From an uncultured Eubacteriales bacterium (GTDB taxonomy: Bacteria > Bacillota > Clostridia > Christensenellales > Aristaeellaceae), in contig CADBKQ010000025.1 of assembly GCA_902795275.1 (NCBI GenBank), positions 1 to 37,734 on the forward strand: a stretch of DNA of 37,734 nt. Reading direction: 5' to 3'. Position 1 is the first letter of the stretch, and each line of letters begins with the position of its first letter. This document shows, one piece after another, positions 16,138-24,153 of this stretch. The translations under genes and the position numbers were made by a program. The notes under the pieces are model-generated. The model did not search any database, was not told where the DNA came from, and saw only the letters and a list, made by a program, of their open reading frames with translations.

Positions 16138-16827
16138 ATGAAAAAGTATATTGCGGAATGCATCGGCACCGCCACCCTGGTGATCCTGGGCTGCGGCACC
16201 GCCATGCTGGTGGGCTGCGACGCGGCGAACGGCGGCGGCTATATCCTGACGGCGCTGGCTTTCGGCCTGACGATCGTGGCCATGGCCTACTCCATCGGCA
16301 ACATTTCCGGCTGCCACATCAACCCCGCCGTTTCCCTGGGCGTGCTGCTGTCCGGCGGCATGACCGCGGGTGAATTCGTGGGCTATGTGGTTTCCCAGTG
16401 CGTGGGCGCGCTGGCCGGTTCCGGCATCCTGGCGCTGATCTTCAACCTGGGCGGCGTCAAGGACATGACCGGCGGCTTCGGCTCCAACGGCTTGGGCAAC
16501 GTCGGCGGCAGCGCCATTGCCGGCCTGGTGGTGGAAATCGTGCTGACCTTCATCTTCGTCATCGCCATCCTGGGCGTGACCAGCAAGAAGGCCAACCATG
16601 GCTCCTTCGGCGGCCTGGTGATCGGCCTGACCTTGGTGGTTGTGCACATCCTGGGCATCGGCCTGACCGGCACCTCCGTGAACCCCGCCCGCTCCTTCGG
16701 CCCCGCCCTGGTCGCCATGATCAACGGCAACGCCGATCCCATGGCCGCGCTGTGGGTGTTCATCGTCGGCCCCTTCGTGGGCGCTGCCCTGGCCGCCTTC
16801 ACCTACAAGGCCCTGGAAGCGAAATAA
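16138..16827 (+). CDS. aqpZ: AqpZ-type aquaporin (MIP family)
   Basis: A 229-residue membrane channel with six hydrophobic helices and both NPA boxes, HINPAVS (about residue 63) and SVNPARS (about residue 182). The selectivity-filter histidine is present in VVVHILGIGLTGTSVNPARS, with the following Arg. This is the AqpZ pattern for a water-specific pore; glycerol facilitators carry Gly at the histidine position. The start MKKYIAEC at 16138 follows AAGGAGG; the frame is open further upstream but has no ribosome site there. A perfect 12-bp terminator follows. Confidence 0.92.
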   Translation: MKKYIAECIGTATLVILGCGTAMLVGCDAANGGGYILTALAFGLTIVAMAYSIGNISGCHINPAVSLGVLLSGGMTAGEFVGYVVSQCVGALAGSGILALIFNLGGVKDMTGGFGSNGLGNVGGSAIAGLVVEIVLTFIFVIAILGVTSKKANHGSFGGLVIGLTLVVVHILGIGLTGTSVNPARSFGPALVAMINGNADPMAALWVFIVGPFVGAALAAFTYKALEAK

Positions 16828-16844
16828 TCATTTCCCGTATACGC

Positions 16845-16873
16845 AAAGCGCCGCGATTGCTCGCGGCGCTTTT
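16845..16873 (+). terminator. Terminator of the aquaporin gene
   Basis: A perfect 12-bp stem (16845-16856 with 16861-16872), TTGC loop and a T-rich 3' arm. Confidence 0.85.
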
Positions 16874-16877
16874 ACTT

Positions 16878-17038
16878 ATACTAAATACCTTCTAAAAGAT
16901 TGAAAGATTCGGGATGGATTTTTCGTTCTGGCTAAGCTGAACGAAGGGAGTCGTAGCAGCGCTACGTTGACCGAAGTGAAGCACAGCCAGGGCGGAAAAG
17001 ACACCCGAAGATTCAAGCTTTTAGATGGGATTTAGTAT
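16878..17038. mobile_element. Palindromic MITE-like element
   Basis: The two ends of this 161-bp stretch are imperfect inverted repeats of about 38 bp, both beginning ATACTAAAT. Inside are a second complementary pair (TTCTGGCT near 16929 against AGCCAGGG near 16985) and a small hairpin CGTAGC-AGC-GCTACG. There is no coding frame. It abuts the stop codon of the ACT-domain gene and sits between TA dinucleotides, as expected of Tc/mariner-type MITEs. That classification is inference. Confidence 0.65.
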
Positions 17039-17406
17039 TACCCTTCGATTTCATATCCCGCCGCTTTCAGGGCTTCCAGGGCGGCGGGCGTGTGTTCCTC
17101 CCGGAACAGAATATAATCCGTGTTGTAGGTGGACACGGCGAACAGCGGAACCTGGGCTTTGGCGAGGCAGTCCGCGATGCGGGCCAGGATGCCCACCAGG
17201 GAAAAGTCCAGCACCCCTACGACCCGCAGGCATTTCCAGCCGTCCTGACGGTTCTTCGTGCCGATGGGACAATGATCGGTTGGACAGACCAGGGAGACTT
17301 CCTCATCCGTGCGGGACAGGAACGTAAACGGCGCGGACAGGTCGGCGTCCGCGATGCTGTCCAATTGGCAGACGGTGAAGGTCTGTTCAAGCAGCTGCAA
17401 TTTCAT
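17038..17406 (-). CDS. ACT-domain protein
   Basis: A 122-residue cytoplasmic protein with two ACT-like halves. The second is clear: LRVVGVLDFSLVGILARIADCLAKAQVPLFAVSTYNTDYILF is a beta-alpha-beta-beta ACT pattern of the CASTOR/ACT_7 kind, which senses amino acids. A cysteine pair, CPTDHC, lies mid-protein. The start overlaps the mutY stop by 4 nt, so it is translated from the same message. Its ligand is unknown. Confidence 0.75.
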   Translation of the reverse strand: MKLQLLEQTFTVCQLDSIADADLSAPFTFLSRTDEEVSLVCPTDHCPIGTKNRQDGWKCLRVVGVLDFSLVGILARIADCLAKAQVPLFAVSTYNTDYILFREEHTPAALEALKAAGYEIEG

Positions 17407-18479
17407 GGGACTTTCTCTCCTTTCGCTGACGGCTTACGCAGCCAGTCGGTTTCGGCCAGCAGCCGCGTCGCCTGCTCCTTCGCCGCTTTCATGGCGGTGG
17501 GGATGGGCAGGGCGTTCATCTCATTCAGCGTCACGAACCGGCCTTCCTTGCAGTCCATGCTTTCCGCTTCATAGTGGTACAGCGTCATGTTCCAAACCCG
17601 GTGGGTGAAAACGTGGCGGGCTTTGCCCAGCTCCATCTGAAAAGAAGCGCGAAGGCCCAGATTCCTGATGGCTTTCTCCGCCTCCGGCCTGCTTTCGCAA
17701 TTCTCCGTCAGATGATACACCCACAGGTTTTTCAGCAGCGTTTCCTTCCTTTGATTCATCCAGACCCGGCCCCGGCAGGTGATCAGCGCCACAGCCATGG
17801 CGACATCTTTCGGCGGCTTGGCGGCGGCCTTGATGGGCAGGGCTTCCGCGTCGCCCGCCTGATACGCGCTGCATAAAGACCGCAGAGGGCAGGCTTCGCA
17901 GTCCGGGGTGCCGGGCGTACAGACCGTGGCCCCCAGGTCCATCAGCGCCTGGTTGAAGTCCCCGCAGCGAATATCCGGCATGTCCTCCCGGCCCAGCTCG
18001 GCCAGGCGGTGCTTTACACTGGGAATGTCCACATCCTCCCGGATACCGTGAAAGCGGGACAGGACGCGGGTCAGGTTGCCGTCCATGGCGGGGGCGGGAA
18101 GGTCAAAGGCGATGGACGCCACCGCCGCGGCGGTGTAATCCCCCACGCCGGGCAAGGCGCGCAGCAGATCCAGATCCGCCGGAAAAGCGCCAAGGTATTT
18201 TTCCACGATCACCTTCGCCGCTTTATGCAGGTTCCGGGCGCGGGAATAATAGCCCAGCCCTTCCCAGCATTTCAGCACGTCCTCCTCCGGCGCATCCGCC
18301 AGGGCGAACACGTCCGGGAAGCGGTTCAGAAACCGAAGGTAATACGCGCTGACCGTTTCCGTGCGGGTCTGCTGCAGCATGATCTCGCTGACCCAGATAC
18401 GGTAAGGGTCTTTGGTTCCCCGAAAAGGCAGGGCACGCCGGTTGGCGTCGTACCAGGAAAGAAGCGGCGAAGCAAACAT
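17403..18479 (-). CDS. mutY: A/G-specific adenine glycosylase
   Basis: A 358-residue base-excision repair enzyme that removes adenine mispaired with 8-oxoguanine. The helix-hairpin-helix glycosylase core contains EIMLQQTRTETV, with the catalytic Glu inside it, and LPGVGDYTAAAVAS. The 4Fe-4S loop is CTPGTPDCEACPLRSLC (C-x6-C-x2-C-x5-C). A C-terminal NUDIX-like domain (about 220-350), with AVALITCRGRVWMNQRKE, recognises 8-oxoguanine. The length is normal. It starts after GGAGGAA, has its own promoter at 18521-18550, and is coupled to the ACT gene by a 4-nt overlap. Confidence 0.95.
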   Translation of the reverse strand: MFASPLLSWYDANRRALPFRGTKDPYRIWVSEIMLQQTRTETVSAYYLRFLNRFPDVFALADAPEEDVLKCWEGLGYYSRARNLHKAAKVIVEKYLGAFPADLDLLRALPGVGDYTAAAVASIAFDLPAPAMDGNLTRVLSRFHGIREDVDIPSVKHRLAELGREDMPDIRCGDFNQALMDLGATVCTPGTPDCEACPLRSLCSAYQAGDAEALPIKAAAKPPKDVAMAVALITCRGRVWMNQRKETLLKNLWVYHLTENCESRPEAEKAIRNLGLRASFQMELGKARHVFTHRVWNMTLYHYEAESMDCKEGRFVTLNEMNALPIPTAMKAAKEQATRLLAETDWLRKPSAKGEKVP

Positions 18480-18520
18480 GGAAGATTCCTCCGGCAGAAC
18501 AAATCTTTGATTCCGCTGTT

Positions 18521-18550
18521 ATCATATATCATCGCTCCCCGCGCAGTCAA
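18521..18550 (-). promoter_or_regulatory. Sigma-A promoter of mutY
   Basis: On the minus strand, TTGACT (18545-18550), an 18-bp spacer and TATGAT (18521-18526). Confidence 0.6.
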
Positions 18551-18637
18551 GACGGGAAAGACGCAAAGGATAAGAATCATTGCTCTTCGGCAAATGCATG
18601 AACAAACTGCGTGACCCATAAAATTTTTCTAAAAGCC

Positions 18638-18666
18638 TTGACATTCGCAGGCACAGGCGCTATAAT
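18638..18666 (+). promoter_or_regulatory. Sigma-A promoter of the tRNA gene
   Basis: Consensus TTGACA (18638-18643), a 17-bp spacer and TATAAT (18661-18666), 13 nt before the tRNA 5' end. Confidence 0.85.
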
Positions 18667-18679
18667 ATCTTCTGCTTAA

Positions 18680-18755
18680 GCGCCATTAGCTCAGTTGGTA
18701 GAGCACCTGACTCTTAATCAGGGTGTCCCGGGTTCGAGTCCCTGATGGCGCACCA
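18680..18755 (+). tRNA. tRNA-Lys (anticodon CTT)
   Basis: A 76-nt cloverleaf including encoded CCA. The acceptor arm GCGCCAT pairs with ATGGCGC. The D-loop is AGCTCAGTTGGTAGAGC, the anticodon arm CTGACTCTTAATCAG with CTT at 18713-18715, and the T-arm GGGTTCGAGTCCC. It stands alone with its own promoter and terminator. Confidence 0.97.
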
Positions 18756-18764
18756 AACCCATGA

Positions 18765-18811
18765 AATCCGAACCGATTCTTCTGCGTGGAAGAAAGGCTC
18801 GGATTCTTTTT
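18765..18811 (+). terminator. Terminator after tRNA-Lys
   Basis: An imperfect long hairpin (AATCCGAACC on the left against GGCTCGGATT on the right) is followed by CTTTT. Confidence 0.7.
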
Positions 18812-18950
18812 ATTCAAAGATATACTGCCGAAAAACGGCTGGCATTGACATTTCAGACAGAAAAATGAGGTTTTCATACAAAACCGCTTTCCCCTCCGCC
18901 TGATTCGTGATAAGATAGCATCACCAAAAGAAAAGGAGGCAAGCAGGCGG

Positions 18951-19451
18951 ATGGAAAGTGTTGTGAACTTTATTGTTGTCAATCTTCCGCTGATTCTGTG
19001 CCTGCTGGCGGGCGTGAGCCTGCTGGTGGTGGAGGTGTTCGCGCCGGGCTTCGGCCTGCCCGGTATCTCCGGGCTGATTCTGACCGTGATCGGCGTGGTG
19101 ATCACTTGGAACACCTACGGCCCGGTGGCGGGCCTGGCGGCGACGCTGATTGCCCTGGCGCTGACCGGCATCGCGATCTCGGTGTCGCTCAAGTCCGCGG
19201 CCAACGGCAAGCTGTCCCGTTCCGCGCTGATCCTCAACGAGGTCACGCCCACCGTGGATCACGAAGAAACGGAAGCGCTGGTGGGCAAGACGGGCAAGAC
19301 CGTCACCGTGCTCAATCCCGTGGGCTTCGCCGAGTTTGACGGCGTTCGGCTGAACGTGGTCACAGAAGGCAGCTACCTGGAGAAGGAAAAAAACGTGCAG
19401 GTGGCGAAAGTAGAAGGGAACAAAATCATTGTGAAGGAAATCGTCGGCTGA
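18951..19451 (+). CDS. NfeD-like membrane protein
   Basis: A 166-residue protein with two to three hydrophobic N-terminal helices (about residues 5-80; the first is VVNFIVVNLPLILCLLAGVS). A C-terminal beta-barrel (OB-fold-like) NfeD domain contains ALVGKTGKTVTVLNPVGFAEFDGVRLNVVTEG. The short NfeD class lacks the serine protease part and is normally encoded next to a flotillin; here FloA starts 39 bp downstream. The pair organises membrane microdomains. The start follows AAGGAGG. Confidence 0.85.
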   Translation: MESVVNFIVVNLPLILCLLAGVSLLVVEVFAPGFGLPGISGLILTVIGVVITWNTYGPVAGLAATLIALALTGIAISVSLKSAANGKLSRSALILNEVTPTVDHEETEALVGKTGKTVTVLNPVGFAEFDGVRLNVVTEGSYLEKEKNVQVAKVEGNKIIVKEIVG

Positions 19452-19489
19452 ACAATCGTTAACACGCAGAAAAAAAGGAGGTCAACCCC

Positions 19490-20497
19490 ATGCCTGAAAT
19501 GCTCGTTCTTGTCGCTGTCATCGTCGTTGTCGCCATCGTGCTGGTATCCGTGTTCTTCCGGTACGTGCCCCTGGGCCTGTGGATCAACGCCCGGGCGTCC
19601 GGCGCGCCGGTGAAAATCAGCTCCCTGATCGGTATGCGGTTCCGCCGCATCTCTCCCCAGAAGATCGTGAACGCCTACATTAAAGCCCGGAAGGCCGGGC
19701 TGGACGTGACCACCGACATGCTGGAAACCCACTTCCTGGCGGGCGGTAATGTCGAAAGGGTCATCAACGCCCTGATTTCCGCCAAGCAGGCCAGCATCAA
19801 CCTGAGCTTCACCACCGCCTGCGCCATCGACCTGGCCGGCCGCGACGTGCTCCAGGCCGTGCAGATGAGCGTGCTGCCCAAGGTCATTGAAACGCCCCCC
19901 GTGGCCGCCGTGGCCCAGGACGGCATCGAGCTCCGCGCCAAGGCCCGGGTCACCGTGCGCACCAACATCGAACGCCTGGTGGGCGGCGCTGGCGAGGAAA
20001 CCATCATCGCCCGCGTTGGCGAGGGCATCGTCACCACCATCGGCTCCTCCATCACCCACAAGGCCGTGCTGGAAAACCCCGACTCCATCTCCCAGACCGT
20101 GCTGGAAAAGGGCCTGGACAAGGGCACCGCGTACGAGATCCTCTCCATTGATATTGCCGACATCGACGTGGGCCGCAACATCGGCGCGCAGCTGCAGACC
20201 GACCAGGCCGAAGCCGACCGCCGCATCGCCCAAGCGAAGGCCGAAGAGCGCCGCGCCATGGCCGTCGCCCATGAACAGGAAATGAAGGCCGCCGTGCAGG
20301 AGATGCGCGCGAAGGTGGTCGAGGCCGAGGCCCAGGTGCCGCTGGCCATGGCCGAAGCGCTCCGCGAAGGCAAGCTGGGAGTGATGGACTACTATCAGAT
20401 GCAGAACACCATCGCCGACACCGAAATGCGCAACGGCATCGCCAAGGCCGCTGCCCCCACCGCCGAGAGCGTGAAGCCCCTGGACGGGAAGAAGTAA
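19490..20497 (+). CDS. floA: Flotillin-like protein FloA
   Basis: A 335-residue protein with an N-terminal membrane hairpin ([20 protein letters not shown]) and an SPFH/band-7 domain (about 60-220). An Ala/Glu-rich coiled coil (about 240-310, [23 protein letters not shown]) drives oligomerisation. Length and motifs ([30 protein letters not shown]) match FloA of Bacillus, which forms functional membrane microdomains. The start follows AAAAGGAGG by about 8 nt. It is in an operon with the NfeD-like gene. Confidence 0.93.
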   Translation: MPEMLVLVAVIVVVAIVLVSVFFRYVPLGLWINARASGAPVKISSLIGMRFRRISPQKIVNAYIKARKAGLDVTTDMLETHFLAGGNVERVINALISAKQASINLSFTTACAIDLAGRDVLQAVQMSVLPKVIETPPVAAVAQDGIELRAKARVTVRTNIERLVGGAGEETIIARVGEGIVTTIGSSITHKAVLENPDSISQTVLEKGLDKGTAYEILSIDIADIDVGRNIGAQLQTDQAEADRRIAQAKAEERRAMAVAHEQEMKAAVQEMRAKVVEAEAQVPLAMAEALREGKLGVMDYYQMQNTIADTEMRNGIAKAAAPTAESVKPLDGKK

Positions 20498-20503
20498 GAT
20501 TCA

Positions 20504-20612
20504 GGTAGGAGGGAGGAAGTAGGAGGGAGGAAGTAGATATAGTCGGATGAAAACAAATCCGGCTGTATGAGGATCATGATAAAACCTCCTACCTCCTACC
20601 TTCAACCTCCTG
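20504..20612. repeat. Inverted pair of heptanucleotide arrays around a hairpin, copy 2
   Basis: The left arm is made of 7-mers TAGGAGG, GAGGAAG, TAGGAGG, GAGGAAG (20506-20533). The right arm is CCTCCTA, CCTCCTA, CCTTCAA, CCTCCTG (20585-20612). Between them lies a small hairpin (AGTCGGAT with ATCCGGCT). It fills the gap between floA and the next gene. Confidence 0.85.
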
Positions 20613-20637
20613 CTTGATAAAGAAGGGAGGCATGTCC

Positions 20638-21216
20638 ATGGAGGGATTCGCATGGGTCGCGTTTGTGGCCCTGTGGTGGATCATCGGCACCGTGATGAAG
20701 GGCATCAAGGAATCCAACAAAGCCGCGCAGAACAAGCAGCAGCAGGCGGCGCGGGTTCCCCAGGCCAAAATGGCCCCTCAGACGAAACCGGTATCGCAGC
20801 CCCAGCCCGCGCCGAAACCTCAGCCCGCGGCCATGAGCCGTGCGGACGAATGGGAAGACGAGGAGGACAGCTGGGACGATCGGGACGCCATGCGCGGGCA
20901 AAAGCAGCCCGTCGCCCCGACGGTCTCCGCCCAAACCCGCCCCGCCCAGGCATCCGCCGCGAAAAGGCGGGACGCCAAGCCCTTTGAAGCCCATATGCAC
21001 ACCCCGGTCATGGGCGCAGAGGGCGAAGGCACCGAAGGCATTGACTGCTGCCATGATTTCATGCTGAACGGCAACGCCGAACCCGAACCCGCCGCCTTCC
21101 TGCCCATGCAGGAGGAGGAATCCTCCGACCGGGCCAAGGCGCTTCTGCAGGGCGTGATTTACAGCGAGATTCTGGGCCGCAGGCCGGTGAAGCATTATCA
21201 TATCAAACAATCATGA
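20638..21216 (+). CDS. Small membrane-anchored protein of unknown function
   Basis: A 192-residue protein, not recognised. One N-terminal hydrophobic helix (MEGFAWVAFVALWWIIGTVM) is followed by a long charged, Gln/Pro/Ala-rich, probably disordered cytoplasmic part with an acidic patch, WEDEEDSWDDRD. The C-terminal segment SSDRAKALLQGVIYSEILGRR looks helical. The start at 20638 is preferred because GGGAGG (20625-20630) is 7 nt away; an ATG at 20632 is too close to it. The stop meets the LytTR response regulator gene, so they are likely co-expressed. Confidence 0.65.
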   Translation: MEGFAWVAFVALWWIIGTVMKGIKESNKAAQNKQQQAARVPQAKMAPQTKPVSQPQPAPKPQPAAMSRADEWEDEEDSWDDRDAMRGQKQPVAPTVSAQTRPAQASAAKRRDAKPFEAHMHTPVMGAEGEGTEGIDCCHDFMLNGNAEPEPAAFLPMQEEESSDRAKALLQGVIYSEILGRRPVKHYHIKQS

Positions 21217-21224
21217 GGGACAGA

Positions 21225-21995
21225 ATGAACGCCAACGATGAAAAGAAACTGATTTCCGTATTGATCGCGGACGATGATCCGGGGATGCGGCTGATCCTGC
21301 GCAAAAAAATCCAGGCCACGGACGGCTTTTTCGTGGCGGGGGAAGCGGTGACCGGCGAGGAAGCCATGACCCTGTATGAAAAGCTGGACCCGCAGGTGGT
21401 GTTTCTGGACGTGGACATGCCGGGAAAAAACGGCGTGGAATGCGCCCGGCTGATTCAGGACAAGAACCCCGCCTGCATCCTGATCTTCGCCACGGGCCAT
21501 GAGGAATACATGGGCGAGGCCTTTGAGGTGTACGCCTTTGACTACCTCGTGAAGCCCTTCAAGCTGGACCGGCTGGAGCAGACCCTGAGCCGCATTTACG
21601 ACCGGCTGCACCGCGTAAAGCAGGAGTCCGTCGCCCCGCCCATCCCCGGCCCCTCCAAAGTGGCCGCCGGGCGGCTGATGCTGCATCATCGGGAGGGCGT
21701 TTCCTTCATCGACCTGGACAGCATTCTGCTGGTGCAGCGGGAGGATCGGGCCACCGTGATCTACACGGAAAACAACGGGCGCTACGTGCTCAGCGAAACC
21801 CTGGGCGACCTGGAAGCGCGCCTCGACCCCGCCATCTTTTTCCGCTGCCACAAGAGCTATATCATCAACCTGCGCCGCATCCGCAACATCACGCCCTATG
21901 GCCGCTGGACGTATGTGGTGCAGCTGGAGGGCACCGAGCACGACGCCCTCATCACCCATGAAAAGTACGAAGAGCTGGAAAAGAAATTCAGCTGA
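21225..21995 (+). CDS. LytTR-family response regulator
   Basis: A two-domain regulator. The receiver domain (about 1-120) has acidic ADDD near the start, phosphoacceptor D62 in VVFLDVDMPG, and K110 in YLVKPF. The LytTR DNA-binding domain (about 150-255) has SIDLDSILLVQREDRATVIYT-like strands and FFRCHKSYIINLRRI. The start at 21225 is chosen because GAGGG (21215-21219) is 5 nt upstream; ATG at 21213 is in frame, overlaps the previous stop by 4 nt and is an alternative. No histidine kinase is encoded nearby, so its partner is elsewhere. A terminator follows directly. Confidence 0.92.
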   Translation: MNANDEKKLISVLIADDDPGMRLILRKKIQATDGFFVAGEAVTGEEAMTLYEKLDPQVVFLDVDMPGKNGVECARLIQDKNPACILIFATGHEEYMGEAFEVYAFDYLVKPFKLDRLEQTLSRIYDRLHRVKQESVAPPIPGPSKVAAGRLMLHHREGVSFIDLDSILLVQREDRATVIYTENNGRYVLSETLGDLEARLDPAIFFRCHKSYIINLRRIRNITPYGRWTYVVQLEGTEHDALITHEKYEELEKKFS

Positions 21996-22003
21996 ACAAA
22001 CAA

Positions 22004-22030
22004 AGCCCGCCTCGCGCGGGCTGTTTTTTT
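22004..22030 (+). terminator. Terminator of the response regulator gene
   Basis: AGCCCGC pairs with GCGGGCT (22004-22010/22016-22022), then G and seven T. Confidence 0.85.
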
Positions 22031-22032
22031 GC

Positions 22033-22043
22033 AACTGTTCAGT
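22033..22043. repeat. Short AACTGTTCAGT motif
   Basis: This 11-mer equals the core of the IS66-type terminus at 283-296 and of 33130-33143. Here it sits in the small palindrome CAACTG-TT-CAGTTG. It may be only a chance hairpin. Confidence 0.35.
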
Positions 22044-22074
22044 TGTAGAATAAAGGGGATTTTAGGTTATAAAA

Positions 22075-22181
22075 GGGATTAGGGATTAGGGAATAGGGAT
22101 TAGGAAGATCGTGTGCAACACGATTGGAAACCAACGAAATAACAAAACAAAAATGACTAATCCCTAATCCCTATTCCCTCC
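22075..22181. repeat. Inverted pair of heptanucleotide arrays around a hairpin, copy 3
   Basis: The left arm 22075-22104 is GGGATTA, GGGATTA, GGGAATA, GGGATTA, GG, identical to the minus strand of 9035-9064. The right arm 22158-22181 is TAATCCC, TAATCCC, TATTCCC, TCC. Between them lies a perfect 7-bp hairpin ATCGTGT-GCA-ACACGAT. It ends 2 bp from the miaA stop codon. Confidence 0.9.
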
Positions 22182-22182
22182 G

Positions 22183-23067
22183 TTATTTAATAAACCCATC
22201 AATCAATTCCGCTGCCTGGCTCACGGGATCATTTGCCATATCCAGCCAATGGAGGTTTTCCTCCCGGCGGAACCAGGTCATCTGCCGCTTGGCAAAGCGT
22301 TTGATGGCGCGGGAGAGCTCATCGACCATCTGATCATAGGTCCATTCGCCCAGCAGGTATTCGGTGAGGTAGCGGTATTCCAGGCCCAGCTTTTTCAAAA
22401 ACTCCGTGCTCACCCCGGCGTCCATCAGGCCCTTGACCTCCTCGATCATGCCCTGCCGCAAGCGGCGTTCCAGCCGTTCGTCGATGCGTTCTTTCAGGAT
22501 TTCCCGGGGCCAGGTGACGCCTAACTTCAACACCTCGTAACGCGGGGTATGCCTGCCGGGGTGATAATCGTCAGCGGCCAGGCGTTCCAAAGCCCGCATG
22601 ACCCGGTTGCGGTTTTTGGGGTCGATGTCCGTATCCGGCAGCTTTTCTTTCAGCATGTCGTATAAGGCGGGGGTTTCAAAGGTTTCCAGGTGTTCCCGCA
22701 GTTTCAGGTCAGGTTCGATCTCGGAAAGCTCGTACCCGTCGATCACCGCGTCCACATACAGTCCGGTGCCGCCCACCAGGAAGGGGATTTTCCCCCGCGC
22801 CAGAATATCGTCGATGGCGGCGTAGGCCAGGCGCTGGAAATCCGCCATGGAGAAGAATTCTCCCGGCGCGCACACGTCGATCAGGTGATGCGGCACGCCT
22901 TTGGTTTCCTCCGGCGTCACCTTGCCGCTGCCCAAATCCAGTCCCCGGAACACCTGCCGGGAATCCGCGGACACCACTTCTCCGTTATACCGCGCCGCCA
23001 GTTCGATGCCCAGCCCGCTCTTTCCCGATGCGTTCGTGCCCATCACGGCGATCAGCTTGCCCTGCAT
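22183..23067 (-). CDS. miaA: tRNA dimethylallyltransferase
   Basis: A 294-residue enzyme that adds a dimethylallyl group to N6 of A37 in tRNAs reading codons that start with U. It has P-loop VMGTNASGKSGLG (usually GPTASGKT-like), SADSRQVFRGLDLGSGK, HHLIDVCAPGEFFSMADFQ, VGGTGLYVDAVIDGYE and the C-terminal RQMTWFRREENLHWLD. The start at 23067 is chosen because GGAGGGG lies 6 nt upstream; the open frame extends to 23214, but that part overlaps the promoter. Its 3' end is almost in contact with the heptamer repeat. Confidence 0.93.
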   Translation of the reverse strand: MQGKLIAVMGTNASGKSGLGIELAARYNGEVVSADSRQVFRGLDLGSGKVTPEETKGVPHHLIDVCAPGEFFSMADFQRLAYAAIDDILARGKIPFLVGGTGLYVDAVIDGYELSEIEPDLKLREHLETFETPALYDMLKEKLPDTDIDPKNRNRVMRALERLAADDYHPGRHTPRYEVLKLGVTWPREILKERIDERLERRLRQGMIEEVKGLMDAGVSTEFLKKLGLEYRYLTEYLLGEWTYDQMVDELSRAIKRFAKRQMTWFRREENLHWLDMANDPVSQAAELIDGFIK

Positions 23068-23095
23068 AAGCCCCTCCGTTGCATTCATTTGTTTT

Positions 23096-23124
23096 ATTGT
23101 ATCACGTCGTTCTGTCCATGTAAA
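23096..23124 (-). promoter_or_regulatory. Sigma-A promoter of miaA
   Basis: On the minus strand, TTTACA (23119-23124), a 17-bp spacer and TACAAT (23096-23101). Confidence 0.65.
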
Positions 23125-23254
23125 GTCTGTCCAGAACGTTCCCGGATTGATCATCTGGTGATTATTTATGCAACCATATCCGTATATCATGAATTTTATT
23201 ACATGATCATCCAATGTTTTTTCGTTGTTTTTGAATAATAATTCACTTTTCCTA

Positions 23255-23283
23255 TTGACAATCCATTTGACCGGTGGTATACT
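23255..23283 (+). promoter_or_regulatory. Sigma-A promoter of the amino acid ABC operon
   Basis: Consensus TTGACA (23255-23260), a 17-bp spacer and TATACT (23278-23283). A small palindrome, ATCATG-N10-CATGAT, lies upstream near 23187-23208 and could be an operator. Confidence 0.75.
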
Positions 23284-23330
23284 GGCAATCGTTCACAGGA
23301 ATGAATCGAATTTTTAAGGAGGCTTATCCC

Positions 23331-24071
23331 ATGAAAAAAATGATCGCTTTGCTGGCTGCTCTGGCCATGCTGTGCTGCTGCGCTTTCGCCAGCGCCGAAA
23401 CCCTGTACTACGCCACCAACCCCGAATATCCGCCCTTTGAATCCATGGACGACAACAACCAGGTGGTCGGCTACGACGTGGACCTGATCAACGCCATCGG
23501 CGAAAAGATCGGCATCGACTTCCAGCCCGAATCCATGGCCTTTGACGCCGTGGTCTCCTCCGTGCAGACCAACCCCAACATGATCGGCCTGTCCGGCATT
23601 TCCATCACCGAAGAGCGCAAGCTCTCCGTCAACTTCTCCGACGGTTACATCGACGCCGGCCTGGTGGTGGTCATGAAAGCTGACGCGGGCTTCAAGACCA
23701 TGGACGACCTCAAGGGCAAGCTGATCGGTGTGCAGCAGGGCACCACCAGCGACTTTAAGGCCGAAGAAATCACCGGCCAGGACAACGTGATGCGCTTTGC
23801 CACCTTCATTGACGCCATGCTGTCCCTGCAGGGCAACAAGGTGGACGCCGTGATCGTGGACGCTCCCGTGGGCCAGGCCATTCTCGCCAGCATGAACGAC
23901 GCTTCCCTGGTCATTACCGACATCGACCTGGGCGCCGCCGACTGGTACGGCATCGCCGTGAACAAGGACAACGTGGAACTGCTGGACAAGATCAACGCCG
24001 CCTTGGCTGAACTGAAAGCCGAAGGCTTCCTGGACACCCTGGCCGCCAAGTATTTCGGCAGCGAAGAATAA
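23331..24071 (+). CDS. Polar amino acid ABC transporter, substrate-binding protein
   Basis: A 246-residue solute-binding protein (SBP family 3). The signal peptide MKKMIALLAALAMLCCC...AFASA is probably cut before ETLYY. The three cysteines do not form a good lipobox, so lipid anchoring is uncertain. The mature part begins YYATNPEYPPFES and contains GYDVDLINAIGEKIG and GLSGISITEERK, typical of binding proteins for polar amino acids. The start at 23331 follows AAGGAGG by 8 nt. It is the first gene of an operon with permease and ATPase. Confidence 0.92.
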   Translation: MKKMIALLAALAMLCCCAFASAETLYYATNPEYPPFESMDDNNQVVGYDVDLINAIGEKIGIDFQPESMAFDAVVSSVQTNPNMIGLSGISITEERKLSVNFSDGYIDAGLVVVMKADAGFKTMDDLKGKLIGVQQGTTSDFKAEEITGQDNVMRFATFIDAMLSLQGNKVDAVIVDAPVGQAILASMNDASLVITDIDLGAADWYGIAVNKDNVELLDKINAALAELKAEGFLDTLAAKYFGSEE

Positions 24072-24096
24072 TCCTTCCCCGGAACAAAAAATCATC

Positions 24097-24124
24097 GCCG
24101 TAAGGGGACGTATCCCCTTACGGC
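24097..24124 (+). terminator. Stem-loop between binding-protein and permease genes
   Basis: A perfect 12-bp stem (24097-24108 with 24113-24124), 4-nt loop and a weak ATTTGT tail. It is likely a partial terminator or mRNA-stabilising structure that keeps binding-protein mRNA in excess over permease mRNA, as is common in ABC operons. Confidence 0.65.
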
Positions 24125-24153
24125 ATTTGTACTAATAAATAGGAGTGAACCGC

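Noticed and set aside
18680..18755. tRNA-Lys as attachment site of the accessory region
   Set aside because: The accessory region begins more than 10 kb away and no partial tRNA copy was seen at its edges.
19373..20272. Minus-strand frame opposite floA
   Set aside because: Histidine/glycine-rich antisense shadow of a clear flotillin.
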